In this document: positions 17,385-24,828 of the stretch, piece after piece | How positions within the stretch are numbered: position 1 is the stretch's first letter | Layout of the letters: each line of letters opens with the position of its first letter | Origin: Paenibacillus pedocola | Lineage (GTDB): Bacteria > Bacillota > Bacilli > Paenibacillales > Paenibacillaceae | Reading direction: 5' to 3' | Length of the DNA: 64,000 nucleotides | Assembly (NCBI RefSeq): GCF_031599675.1 | Contig: NZ_CP134223.1 | Location: 5,332,001 to 5,396,000 of the forward strand | Program-made: the position numbers and the translations under genes | The notes under the pieces: generated by a model | The model's database searches: none | What the model was told of the DNA's origin: nothing | The model's input: only the letters and a program-made list of their open reading frames with translations

Positions 17385-17744
17385 TCAGCACGGCTCAGCG
17401 CTCGGCTGACCCGCATCTTCCTTCGTACGGAACGATGAACCACATCCGCATGTAGCGGTAGCATTCGGATTATTAATGGTGAAGCCTCCGGTCATGCCGG
17501 ATTCCTCAAAATCGATCTCCAGACCGTCCAGGTAACGGATATCATCTTTGCTTACGACTACTTTAAGGCCTTCAATATCCATATATACATCCTGATCGGT
17601 TTCGTTATCGTCAAATCCCATAGCGTAAGAGAACCCGCTGCAGCCGCCCGGAGTTACGCCAAGGCGAAGGAACATATTCGGCACTTCCTGTTCAGCCAGC
17701 ATCGTCTTGAGTTGTCCCGCTGCCGTTTCACTGATTGTAATCAT
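17385..17744 (-). CDS. HesB/IscA family A-type iron-sulfur carrier (YutM-like)
   Basis: A 119-residue A-type carrier that accepts Fe-S clusters and passes them to target enzymes. The three conserved cysteines are C35 (PGGCSGFSY) and C99/C101 (CGCGSSF). An additional cysteine is the last residue, C119, after a tail (KEDAGQPSAEPC) not found in minimal members. The gene is close to the nfu-like yutI and to radical-SAM genes (mqnE, lipA) that need clusters, and matches yutM of the B. subtilis yut region. Confidence 0.9.
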   Translation of the reverse strand: MITISETAAGQLKTMLAEQEVPNMFLRLGVTPGGCSGFSYAMGFDDNETDQDVYMDIEGLKVVVSKDDIRYLDGLEIDFEESGMTGGFTINNPNATATCGCGSSFRTKEDAGQPSAEPC

Positions 17745-18043
17745 GTTCTCTAGCCTCCTTAAAAATACTCTATATAAAGCTAAGTATACTCCACTATTCC
17801 CCTTCCCTCAAGTCATAACTATGCCGCCGCAGAGCTGGGGGTGAACCGGATATGCGAACTTTCTCCACTGGTTGCTCACCCTTGGAGAGAGGTTTATAAT
17901 AGGGAAAGCGATGCGCTGTAAAATTCGGAAATTTGTCACGAGGCTATTGTCGCCTCTATTTTTATGCTTAATAGCGCCGGCTAGGTATTCCGGTATTAAT
18001 TCTGCGGGTGCTTTCGCCTCGCCAACCTTCAGGAGGAAATCAT

Positions 18044-19150
18044 ATGTCTACACTTATAACACCACACACGGATGCCAGAATGGCGGGCATTATTGAGAAA
18101 GTTCGCGGCGGAGAAAGATTAAACTTGGAAGATGGCGTTTATTTATATGAAAGTGATGATTTGCTCACGATCGGCCAGCTTGCGAACGAGGTTAATCTGC
18201 GCAAAAACGGCAATAAGGTCTATTTTATTGAAAATATGAGTCTATACTTCACCAATGTTTGCGAATCGCGCTGCGCATTCTGCAATTTCCGCAAAGATGA
18301 CGGCGAAGAAGGCGCATACACCCTTTCCGGTCAGGAAATGGTGCAATATGTCGAACAGCATATTCATCCCGGGGTACGCGAGTTCCATATTGTCGGGGGC
18401 CACAATGATAAGGTGCCCTTCCAGTATTACGTTGATTCACTGAAAGCCCTGAATGAACGTTTTCCTGAGGTAACCCTCAAAGCCTACACGGCAGCTGAAA
18501 TTGATTTCTTCACCCGTATCAGCGGACTTAGCATCCGCGAGGTACTGGAAGAGCTGCGGGCGGCCGGCCTTAAGTCGCTGACTGGCGGCGGAGCAGAAAT
18601 TCTGTCCGACCAGTACCGTAAAAAAATGCGGGTTGATAAAGCGAATGTAGAGGAATATCTTCAGGTTCACCGGACGGCACATCAAATCGGCATGAAGACC
18701 CACACCACCATGCTGTATGGTTCGATCGAATCCCGCGAAGACCGGATCCGCCATATGCTGCAGATCCGCGAGCTGCAGGATGAGACGAACGGCTTCATGG
18801 TGTTCATCCCGCTGTCCATGCAGCCTAAGAACCGGAATGCCGGAATTATGCGCCGCAACTCGGCGTATGAGGATCTTAAGACCATTGCGGTCAGCCGGTT
18901 AATGCTGGACAATTTCGACCATATCAAAGCCTACTTCATTAATATCGGCGTGCAGCTGACTCAAGTTGCCCTTAGCTTCGGGGCATCCGATGTACACGGA
19001 ACGATTCTGAAGGAACGGATCAGCCATGCGGCAGGGGCCTTGACTCCTGAAGGAATTACCCGCGAAGAACTGATCTGGCTCGTAAAAGGCGCCGGACGTA
19101 TTCCGGTGGAACGGGACACCTTCTATAACGAGATTAAGGTTTACGAATAG
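18044..19150 (+). CDS. mqnE: Aminodeoxyfutalosine synthase MqnE (radical SAM)
   Basis: MqnE joins S-adenosylmethionine to 3-(1-carboxyvinyloxy)benzoate to give aminodeoxyfutalosine, the second step of the futalosine pathway to menaquinone. The 368-residue product has the radical SAM cluster motif CESRCAFC (about residues 73-80), a (beta/alpha) barrel with HIVGGHND and TGGGAEIL, and the MqnE-type C terminus with GRIPVERDTFYNEI. ATG at 18044 follows AGGAGGAAATCAT and is preferred to the upstream TTG at 18008. Companion genes mqnA, mqnC and mqnD are not in the window; the UbiD-like gene at 24829 may supply a late step. Confidence 0.93.
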   Translation: MSTLITPHTDARMAGIIEKVRGGERLNLEDGVYLYESDDLLTIGQLANEVNLRKNGNKVYFIENMSLYFTNVCESRCAFCNFRKDDGEEGAYTLSGQEMVQYVEQHIHPGVREFHIVGGHNDKVPFQYYVDSLKALNERFPEVTLKAYTAAEIDFFTRISGLSIREVLEELRAAGLKSLTGGGAEILSDQYRKKMRVDKANVEEYLQVHRTAHQIGMKTHTTMLYGSIESREDRIRHMLQIRELQDETNGFMVFIPLSMQPKNRNAGIMRRNSAYEDLKTIAVSRLMLDNFDHIKAYFINIGVQLTQVALSFGASDVHGTILKERISHAAGALTPEGITREELIWLVKGAGRIPVERDTFYNEIKVYE

Positions 19151-19190
19151 CGCCAGCAATGATCCATATTTGAAAGGAAGATCGGTCCGC

Positions 19191-20252
19191 ATGAGAACAT
19201 TACTCGTCCTAGGCGGCGGCTACGGCGGCCTTGCCCTGATCCAGGAATTACTCGACCACCATCTCCCGCACGATGTTGAGATCGTCTTGATTGACCGGAT
19301 GCCCTATCAGGGAATCAAGACTGAATATTATGCCCTTGCTGCAGGTACTGTGAACGACTATCATCTGCGTATCCAGTTTCCCGTCCACCCGCGTTTAACT
19401 GTACGCTACGGCGAGGTCGGTTCCATTGATCTGGACAGCAGGATCGTCATCCTGGAATCCGGAGAGCCGGTTTCCTATGATATTCTGGCGATTGCTTTGG
19501 GCTGCACGGATAACTATCACGGAATTCCGGGGGCGGAGGAATTTACCTGCAGTATCCAGAGCTTCTCCGGCACCCGGGAAACCTACCGCCGGCTGAACGA
19601 TATTAAGCCTTACGGAACAGTTAATATCGTGGGCGGGGGCCTAAGCGGAGTAGAAATGGCCGCAGAGCTGCGTGAAAGCCGCCCAGACCTCAATATCTCA
19701 ATCCTGGACCGGGGAGAACGTGTCTTGTCCGCTTTTCCGGCCAAGCTGTCGCAGTACGTAGAGGAATGGTTCAGTGAACATCAGGTGCAGACGCTGGGGC
19801 GTGTCTCCGTTTCCCATGTCGAAAAGGATGCCATTTTTAACGGCACCCAGGCGATTCCTGCGGATGTAACGGTATGGACAGCAGGTATCCAGCCAGTGAA
19901 AGTTGTGCAGCAGCTGGAGCTGTCCAAAGACCGCGGCGGACGGATTATTGTCGGACCTCATTATAATGTAGCCGACTATCCGGAAGTATACGTGATCGGG
20001 GACTGTGCCAGCCTGCCCTTTGCACCAAGCGCACAAGCCGCCGGTGCCCAAGGCGAACAGGTTGCACAGGTCCTGCAGGCGCTATGGCGCGGCGATACGC
20101 CGAAGCTGGGCAGGATAAAGCTGAAGGGGACCCTCGGCTCGCTCGGCAAAAATGCCGGTTTCGGTCTCATGGGCCGCCGGTCTGTAATGGGGCGTGTTCC
20201 CCGCCTGCTCAAAAGCGGTGTACTCTGGATGTCCAAGCGGCATTTCGGTTAA
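19191..20252 (+). CDS. NAD(P)/FAD-dependent oxidoreductase, NDH-2-like (YutJ type)
   Basis: A 353-residue flavoprotein related to type II NADH dehydrogenases. Motifs: FAD-binding LVLGGGYGGLA (residues 5-15), NAD-binding VNIVGGGLSGVEMAAEL (about 145-160), and YVIGDCASLPFAPSAQ near residue 265-280. The C terminus is basic and hydrophobic (PRLLKSGVLWMSKRHFG), a possible membrane anchor. ATG at 19191 after GAAAGGAAG is preferred to the TTG at 19170. It follows mqnE by 40 bases on the same strand and lies before yuzB and yutI, as yutJ does in B. subtilis. The electron acceptor is not shown experimentally in this context. Confidence 0.85.
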   Translation: MRTLLVLGGGYGGLALIQELLDHHLPHDVEIVLIDRMPYQGIKTEYYALAAGTVNDYHLRIQFPVHPRLTVRYGEVGSIDLDSRIVILESGEPVSYDILAIALGCTDNYHGIPGAEEFTCSIQSFSGTRETYRRLNDIKPYGTVNIVGGGLSGVEMAAELRESRPDLNISILDRGERVLSAFPAKLSQYVEEWFSEHQVQTLGRVSVSHVEKDAIFNGTQAIPADVTVWTAGIQPVKVVQQLELSKDRGGRIIVGPHYNVADYPEVYVIGDCASLPFAPSAQAAGAQGEQVAQVLQALWRGDTPKLGRIKLKGTLGSLGKNAGFGLMGRRSVMGRVPRLLKSGVLWMSKRHFG

Positions 20253-20267
20253 TTAGAATTTTCGGGA

Positions 20268-20522
20268 CTAATCCAATTCGAGGCTGTCCCAAGCCTCCTG
20301 CTCTTTGATGGCAGTCTCGATGGCTTCCTCCAGCTCTGCCGGAGAATCCGCCTCGATGATTTCGCCGTCGACCATGGCGAACGGTCTCAGATAACATTCG
20401 CCGCAGTTATTCAGGCAACCATATTCAATGACATCATATTCGGGATTCAATTCTAGCTTGTCTTTAAGCGCTTGGGTCCCGTGCCCGATATTGCTGGCAC
20501 AAAATTCAATAATTGGTCTCAT
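20268..20522 (-). CDS. YuzB-like protein (DUF1450)
   Basis: An 84-residue protein of the DUF1450/YuzB family. It carries the Cys pattern FCASN and YGCLNNCGEC (four cysteines near residues 8 and 36-43), reminiscent of a thioredoxin-fold [2Fe-2S] ferredoxin or a metal site; the function is unknown. The C terminus is acidic and helical. It is divergent from the nfu-like gene and convergent with yutJ, leaving only 15 bases between stops. Confidence 0.85.
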   Translation of the reverse strand: MRPIIEFCASNIGHGTQALKDKLELNPEYDVIEYGCLNNCGECYLRPFAMVDGEIIEADSPAELEEAIETAIKEQEAWDSLELD

Positions 20523-20604
20523 GTTGTTCTCCTTATTCTGCCCTAACCATTTTATTTTTTAACTTTTTGTACTATAATGAACATACGAAAGGAGTGATTG
20601 AGAA

Positions 20605-20853
20605 ATGAGTGAGAATGCACAAAGCACCACCATGTATGATGAGGTTCTGGAAGTGCTCGATAAACTTCGTCCGTTCCTGCAGCGCGATGGCGGTGACGTG
20701 GAACTGATTGATGTTGAAGACGGCATTGTTAAGCTGAAGCTTATGGGTGCCTGCGGCAGCTGCCCAAGCTCCACGATCACGCTGAAAGCCGGGATCGAAC
20801 GTGCCCTACTTGAAGAAGTAGAAGGCGTAGAAGAAGTTGTTCAAGTATTCTAA
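20605..20853 (+). CDS. NifU C-terminal domain iron-sulfur carrier (YutI-like)
   Basis: An 82-residue Nfu-type scaffold/carrier protein. The C50-GS-C53 motif in MGACGSCPSSTITLK binds the cluster at a dimer interface, and the N-terminal FLQRDGGDVEL is the usual start of the domain. ATG at 20605 follows AAAGGAGTGATTGAGAA, and a TATAAT box lies near 20573. It is followed by a terminator. Confidence 0.93.
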   Translation: MSENAQSTTMYDEVLEVLDKLRPFLQRDGGDVELIDVEDGIVKLKLMGACGSCPSSTITLKAGIERALLEEVEGVEEVVQVF

Positions 20854-20867
20854 TCCCGTTTTATACG

Positions 20868-20903
20868 TCCCGGCCTCTCTTATCAGAGAGCCGGGATTTT
20901 TTA
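20868..20903 (+). terminator. yutI terminator
   Basis: TCCCGGCCTCTC, a short loop and GAGAGCCGGGA are followed by TTTTTTATATT. Confidence 0.85.
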
Positions 20904-21005
20904 TATTATAGAGGATTTCACCAGGAGCCACAACCCGGAGCTGTGCAAAACACCCCCAATCAGCTCCTTTCCGGGGATTCCGGATTGAAACTTTCAGATA
21001 TGACA

Positions 21006-21055
21006 AAAAAAAGACGTCCCAGGCAGTCATCGTTATGACTTGGGACGTCTTTTGA
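21006..21055 (-). terminator. metNIQ terminator
   Basis: AAAAGACGTCCCA pairs with TGGGACGTCTTTT around a CAGTCATCGTTATGACT inner hairpin. It lies 30 bases after the metQ stop. Confidence 0.85.
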
Positions 21056-21084
21056 TTATTCAGCCAGCCGCGTCAGGCAGCTGC

Positions 21085-21963
21085 TTAAAATGCCGGGATG
21101 ATCGAACCTTGGTATTTCTCTTCGATGAAAGCTTTTGCTTCTGCAGAGTTCAGTGCTGCAGCAAGCTTCTGGATCGCATCGGAATCTTTATTGTCCGGAC
21201 GTGCCACCAGAATGTTAGCGTAAGGAGAATCTGTACCTTCGATGAACAGGGCATCCTTCGTTGGCACAAGACCTGCTTCGAGCGCGAAGTTGGTGTTGAT
21301 CAGGGCCAGGTCAACTTCATCCAGCTGGCGCGGAAGCATAGCTGCATCCAGTTCGATGATGTCCAGGTTCTTTTTATTTTCAGTAATATCAGCTTTCGTG
21401 GACGTAATGTTGGTATCGTCCTTCAGGGTGATCAGACCATTCTTGGCCAGCAGAATCAAAGCACGTCCGCCGTTGGTAGCATCGTTTGGAATCGCTACTT
21501 TTGCACCATCAGCCAGTTCGTCGATCGATTTGATCTTTTTGGAATAGGCGCCGAATGGCTCCACGTGTACAGCTGTTACAGCTACCAGGTCGGTACCGTT
21601 CTTGCTGTTCTGGTCATCCAGGTAAGGCTGGTGCTGGAAGAAGTTCGCATCCAGTGCTTTCTCGGCCAGCTGTGTATTCGGCAGGATATAATCCGTGAAT
21701 TCTTTGATTTCCAGTGTAATACCTTGTGCTTCAAGCAGCGGAGCGATAGCTTTCAGAATTTCTGCATGCGGTACAGGAGAAGCACCAACAACAAGTGTTA
21801 CCGGCTCTGCTGCAGGTTCAGTGGTAGGTTCTGCGGAAGCATCTGCTGCCGGTGCATTTGTTGCCGCGGAGTTCGCTGCATTATTGGCATTATTATTGTT
21901 GCCGCAAGCCGCCAGCACGAGCACTAAGGTCAAGCTAAAGAACGTCAAAAGTACTTTTTTCAT
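21085..21963 (-). CDS. metQ: Methionine ABC transporter substrate-binding lipoprotein
   Basis: A 292-residue NlpA/MetQ family lipoprotein. The signal peptide MKKVLLTFFSLTLVLVLAAC ends at lipobox cysteine 20, followed by a low-complexity Asn/Ala/Thr/Glu linker to about residue 53. The mature domain begins VTLVVGASPVPHAEILKAI, a standard MetQ start, and includes NTQLAEKALDANFFQHQPYLD. It binds methionine outside the membrane and delivers it to MetI/MetN. Third gene of the riboswitch-controlled operon. Confidence 0.95.
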   Translation of the reverse strand: MKKVLLTFFSLTLVLVLAACGNNNNANNAANSAATNAPAADASAEPTTEPAAEPVTLVVGASPVPHAEILKAIAPLLEAQGITLEIKEFTDYILPNTQLAEKALDANFFQHQPYLDDQNSKNGTDLVAVTAVHVEPFGAYSKKIKSIDELADGAKVAIPNDATNGGRALILLAKNGLITLKDDTNITSTKADITENKKNLDIIELDAAMLPRQLDEVDLALINTNFALEAGLVPTKDALFIEGTDSPYANILVARPDNKDSDAIQKLAAALNSAEAKAFIEEKYQGSIIPAF

Positions 21964-22017
21964 CAGTAAATCCCCCTCTAATATGTGTGTATGAATAAGG
22001 CTATATCTGGAAGTACC

Positions 22018-22686
22018 TTATTTCCGGGTAAAATATTGAACCAGCCGGTCACCGGCCATCTGCAGCAGCTGCACTAGTATAACCATCAGCACTACAGAGA
22101 TAATCATGACTTCTTTCTCATACCGGTAATAACCATAGCGGATTGCCAGGTCACCAAGACCGCCGCCGCCGATCATCCCTGACATGGCTGTATAGGAAAC
22201 GAGGGTTACGAGTGTAATCGTTACGCCGGCCAGTAAACCTGGACGAGCCTCCGGCAAAAGCACGCGCAGCACAATCTGCCCTGTAGAGGCTCCCATGCCT
22301 TGTGCCGCTTCAATTACCCCCCGGTCAACCTCACGCAATGCTGTCTCCACCAGTCTGGCAAAAAACGGAGCCGCACCGATGACCAGTGCCGGAATTGTTC
22401 CCAGGACACCAATCGAGGTGCCCATGATCGTCTTGCTCAGCGGAATCAGAGCCACCATCAGGATCAGGAATGGAACGGACCGCAGGATGTTAACGAGCAA
22501 CGATAATACCGAGTAAACAGCTCTGATAATATTGTTTTTGGACTTCCCCCATAAATATAACACAATTCCGAGTGGTAAACCAAGAATAATTGTGAATATT
22601 CCGGAATAAGCTAACATTTTTAGTGTGGCTACGGATGCATCCAGCATTTCTTCCCAGTTGATATCATTAAAATTCAAGCCGGCCAT
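22018..22686 (-). CDS. metI: Methionine ABC transporter permease
   Basis: A 222-residue permease with about five to six transmembrane helices and the binding-protein-dependent transport motif (EAAQGMGASTGQIVLRVLLPEA, residues about 125-146) that docks to MetN. ATG at 22686 shares a base with the metN stop (TAATG), indicating translational coupling. Confidence 0.95.
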   Translation of the reverse strand: MAGLNFNDINWEEMLDASVATLKMLAYSGIFTIILGLPLGIVLYLWGKSKNNIIRAVYSVLSLLVNILRSVPFLILMVALIPLSKTIMGTSIGVLGTIPALVIGAAPFFARLVETALREVDRGVIEAAQGMGASTGQIVLRVLLPEARPGLLAGVTITLVTLVSYTAMSGMIGGGGLGDLAIRYGYYRYEKEVMIISVVLMVILVQLLQMAGDRLVQYFTRK

Positions 22687-23702
22687 TACGAAATCACCTC
22701 CACATCAAGACCTTGTGCCGCAAGCTCCGCCAGGGTAGCATCAATCGCCTCAAGCGATCCTTCAAAGCGGACAATCAGCTGGCCGTAAGGCACATCTTTA
22801 ATGGTCGAGATCGTACCCTGAAGAATCGCAAAGCTGACGCCTGTGCCGCGCACAACGTGGGATAACGTGGATTCGTAGGTTTTTTGTCCGAGAAAAGTGA
22901 TCTTGACCGCTTTGGTGTTCTCTCCGTTTACCGCTTCTATGGCCGCTCTTAGCGGGCCGTCCTGCTGGGTTTCACTACGGATAAAGTCCTTTGTCACCTC
23001 ATGCTTCGGCTTCAGGAACACCTCTGCCACCTCACCCTGTTCAACAATTCCACCGCCATGAATAACCGCTACCCGGTCGCAGATACTCTGAATGACATGC
23101 ATCTCATGGGTAATCAGCACAATGGTCAGATGAAACTTGCGGTTAATGTCGAGCAGCAGCCGCAGAATAGAGTCTGTTGTCTGCGGATCCAGCGCCGAGG
23201 TCGCTTCATCGCAGAGCAGTACATCCGGATCACTGGCCAGCGCACGGGCTACGCCAACCCGCTGTTTTTGTCCGCCTGAGAGCTGGGCCGGATATTTGTT
23301 CCGGTGCTGCTCAAGGCCGACCAGAACCAGCAGATCCTTGACCTTACGTTCAATGTCCGCCTTAGGCGTACCGGCCAGACGCAGCGGAAAAGCGATATTG
23401 TCATATACTGTAGCAGAAGACAGCAGATTGAAGTGCTGAAAGATCATCCCGATCTTGCGCCGCTTCTCCTGCAGCTGGCCCTGGCTGAGGCTAGTCAGCT
23501 CTACACCATCCACCCAGACCTCACCGTTCGTCGGGCGTTCCAGCAGATTGATGCAGCGGATCAGCGTACTTTTGCCTGCACCGGAATGACCGATCACGCC
23601 GAAGATTTCACCCTTTTGAATGGACAGATTTAAGCCCGAGAGCGCCACAGCAGCTTTACTGCCTTTTCCGTATACCTTAGTCAACTCTTTTAACTCTATC
23701 AA
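22686..23702 (-). CDS. metN: Methionine ABC transporter ATP-binding protein
   Basis: A 338-residue ABC ATPase. With TTG at 23702 as start (MIELKELTKVYG, 9 bases after AAGGAGGAA), Walker A is GHSGAGKST at 38-46, the signature is LSGGQKQR, Walker B is VLLCDEATSALD, and the C-terminal NIL methionine-sensing domain covers about 265-338. An in-frame ATG at 23735 sits only 6 bases from the riboswitch terminator T-run and has no ribosome binding site, so it is unlikely to be used. The SAM-I riboswitch upstream turns the operon off when S-adenosylmethionine is plentiful. Confidence 0.95.
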   Translation of the reverse strand: MIELKELTKVYGKGSKAAVALSGLNLSIQKGEIFGVIGHSGAGKSTLIRCINLLERPTNGEVWVDGVELTSLSQGQLQEKRRKIGMIFQHFNLLSSATVYDNIAFPLRLAGTPKADIERKVKDLLVLVGLEQHRNKYPAQLSGGQKQRVGVARALASDPDVLLCDEATSALDPQTTDSILRLLLDINRKFHLTIVLITHEMHVIQSICDRVAVIHGGGIVEQGEVAEVFLKPKHEVTKDFIRSETQQDGPLRAAIEAVNGENTKAVKITFLGQKTYESTLSHVVRGTGVSFAILQGTISTIKDVPYGQLIVRFEGSLEAIDATLAELAAQGLDVEVIS

Positions 23703-23740
23703 TTTCTGTCGTTCCTCCTTAATGCATATTTCCATGTATC

Positions 23741-23941
23741 AAAAAAGCCCCTTACGATCGGTTGCAGATCGCAAGAGGCCCTGTGCGTTTAGTTACAATG
23801 CCTTCTCATCTGCCAACGGCAATTACCCGCGCCATTGTAGGAATTAGCACCATGACACTTGTACTCAGTACGCTTTGTTTACTGGATACAAATCGGTTGC
23901 CGGGCTTCATCGGGCCTATCCCTCCGCCGCTCTCGATAAGA
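23741..23941 (-). promoter_or_regulatory. SAM-I (S-box) riboswitch with terminator, metN leader
   Basis: Read on the minus strand, TCTTATCGAGAG at the 23941 end is followed by GGCGGAGGGA, GATGAAGCCCGGCAACC, GGTGCTAATTCC and GGCAGATGAGA ending at 23804; these are the conserved S-box blocks. The expression platform is the hairpin of 23747-23759 with 23768-23781, followed by a T-run at 23741-23746. SAM binding favours termination before metN. Confidence 0.97.
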
Positions 23942-24002
23942 TTATGATATGAAATTAGTGCCGTATAGTTATCTTAGGATGTAAGAGTATAATGCAAGCC
24001 TA

Positions 24003-24031
24003 AGTATAGTGAGTTTCAGGTTTTTTGTCAA
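24003..24031 (-). promoter_or_regulatory. Sigma-A promoter of metNIQ
   Basis: On the minus strand TTGACA (24026-24031) and TATACT (24003-24008) are 17 bases apart, about 60 bases upstream of the riboswitch P1 stem. Confidence 0.8.
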
Positions 24032-24065
24032 AGGAAGATTTTTACGCTTTAACGTGAGTCTGTCT

Positions 24066-24794
24066 TCACACCCGGTTTTGGCTGGAGGCATTCTTGTGCC
24101 ACTGCTCATTGCTGTACCGGAAAGCGGCACATAAAGATTTGCAGACCATCTCCAAACCCTGCCTCAAATCCTCCAGATGACTGTCCAGATCCTCAAGCTG
24201 AATTTTGTCGTGCAGCCCCTGATGCCTCTGCCAGAGATCATCCTGCATTTCAGCATTCATATAATGAATTTCTGCATTCCGGCGTTTGCGCAGATTCTGC
24301 AGCGGCTCCCGGTAAGAGTTCTTAATATTCTCCAGTTCATCCGCCAGCGGGGTATGTTCTTTGAGCAGCTGGAACTGCCGCAGTACCGTGAAATAGGAGA
24401 AGTGGGCTTTGGTCTGGCTTGTATTCAGATTATACAGGCTGTTCAGCACCGTCCCCAGCTTGTCCAGCAGGGAGAAGACACGGATAAAGCCGTTTTTATA
24501 GAAATAAACATAACGGGCATATTCGCCCTGTTCTGTTACCGACATATCATCCATATACCCGGCAACCACCGATTTGCGGTAAAAGGCGGCCGCGAACCAG
24601 CTCTGCTCCAGTTCATCCAGTGAGGAGATCAGTCCGCGTGTCCAGACCTCCAGCTTACGGTATTCATGGTCGCGGTCTTCATGTGCGTTCATCTCCTTGC
24701 GCAGCATGGATGCCACCTTTGCCATGTTATCCATCGCATCAGCGAGCACCCCGCTGTTCTGGCGCGGAGGTTCTCCCAGTAATACCCGCAGCAT
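24066..24794 (-). CDS. HEPN domain protein, Cthe_2314-like
   Basis: A 242-residue helical protein. The C-terminal half has the HEPN-type motif R172-NAEI-H177 (RRNAEIHYMN), preceded by a long helical segment (about residues 40-150) typical of the Cthe_2314 HEPN group. HEPN proteins are often RNases, in which the R-x4-6-H residues form the active site at the dimer interface, but this subgroup is untested as far as I know. The gene follows the UbiD-like gene by about 35 bases on the same strand. No MNT antitoxin partner is adjacent, so a toxin role is not supported. Confidence 0.7.
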   Translation of the reverse strand: MLRVLLGEPPRQNSGVLADAMDNMAKVASMLRKEMNAHEDRDHEYRKLEVWTRGLISSLDELEQSWFAAAFYRKSVVAGYMDDMSVTEQGEYARYVYFYKNGFIRVFSLLDKLGTVLNSLYNLNTSQTKAHFSYFTVLRQFQLLKEHTPLADELENIKNSYREPLQNLRKRRNAEIHYMNAEMQDDLWQRHQGLHDKIQLEDLDSHLEDLRQGLEMVCKSLCAAFRYSNEQWHKNASSQNRV

Positions 24795-24828
24795 GTCTTG
24801 TCCCCCTCAAAATAAAGAAAAATGTATA

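Noticed and set aside
17939..17962. Hairpin GAGGC...GCCTC before mqnE as a riboswitch
   Set aside because: The stem is only 5 bp and no conserved riboswitch sequence blocks are present.
21040..21927. 295-residue plus-strand frame over metQ
   Set aside because: It is the antisense shadow of a clear lipoprotein gene and is Cys/Ile/Phe-rich in an implausible way.
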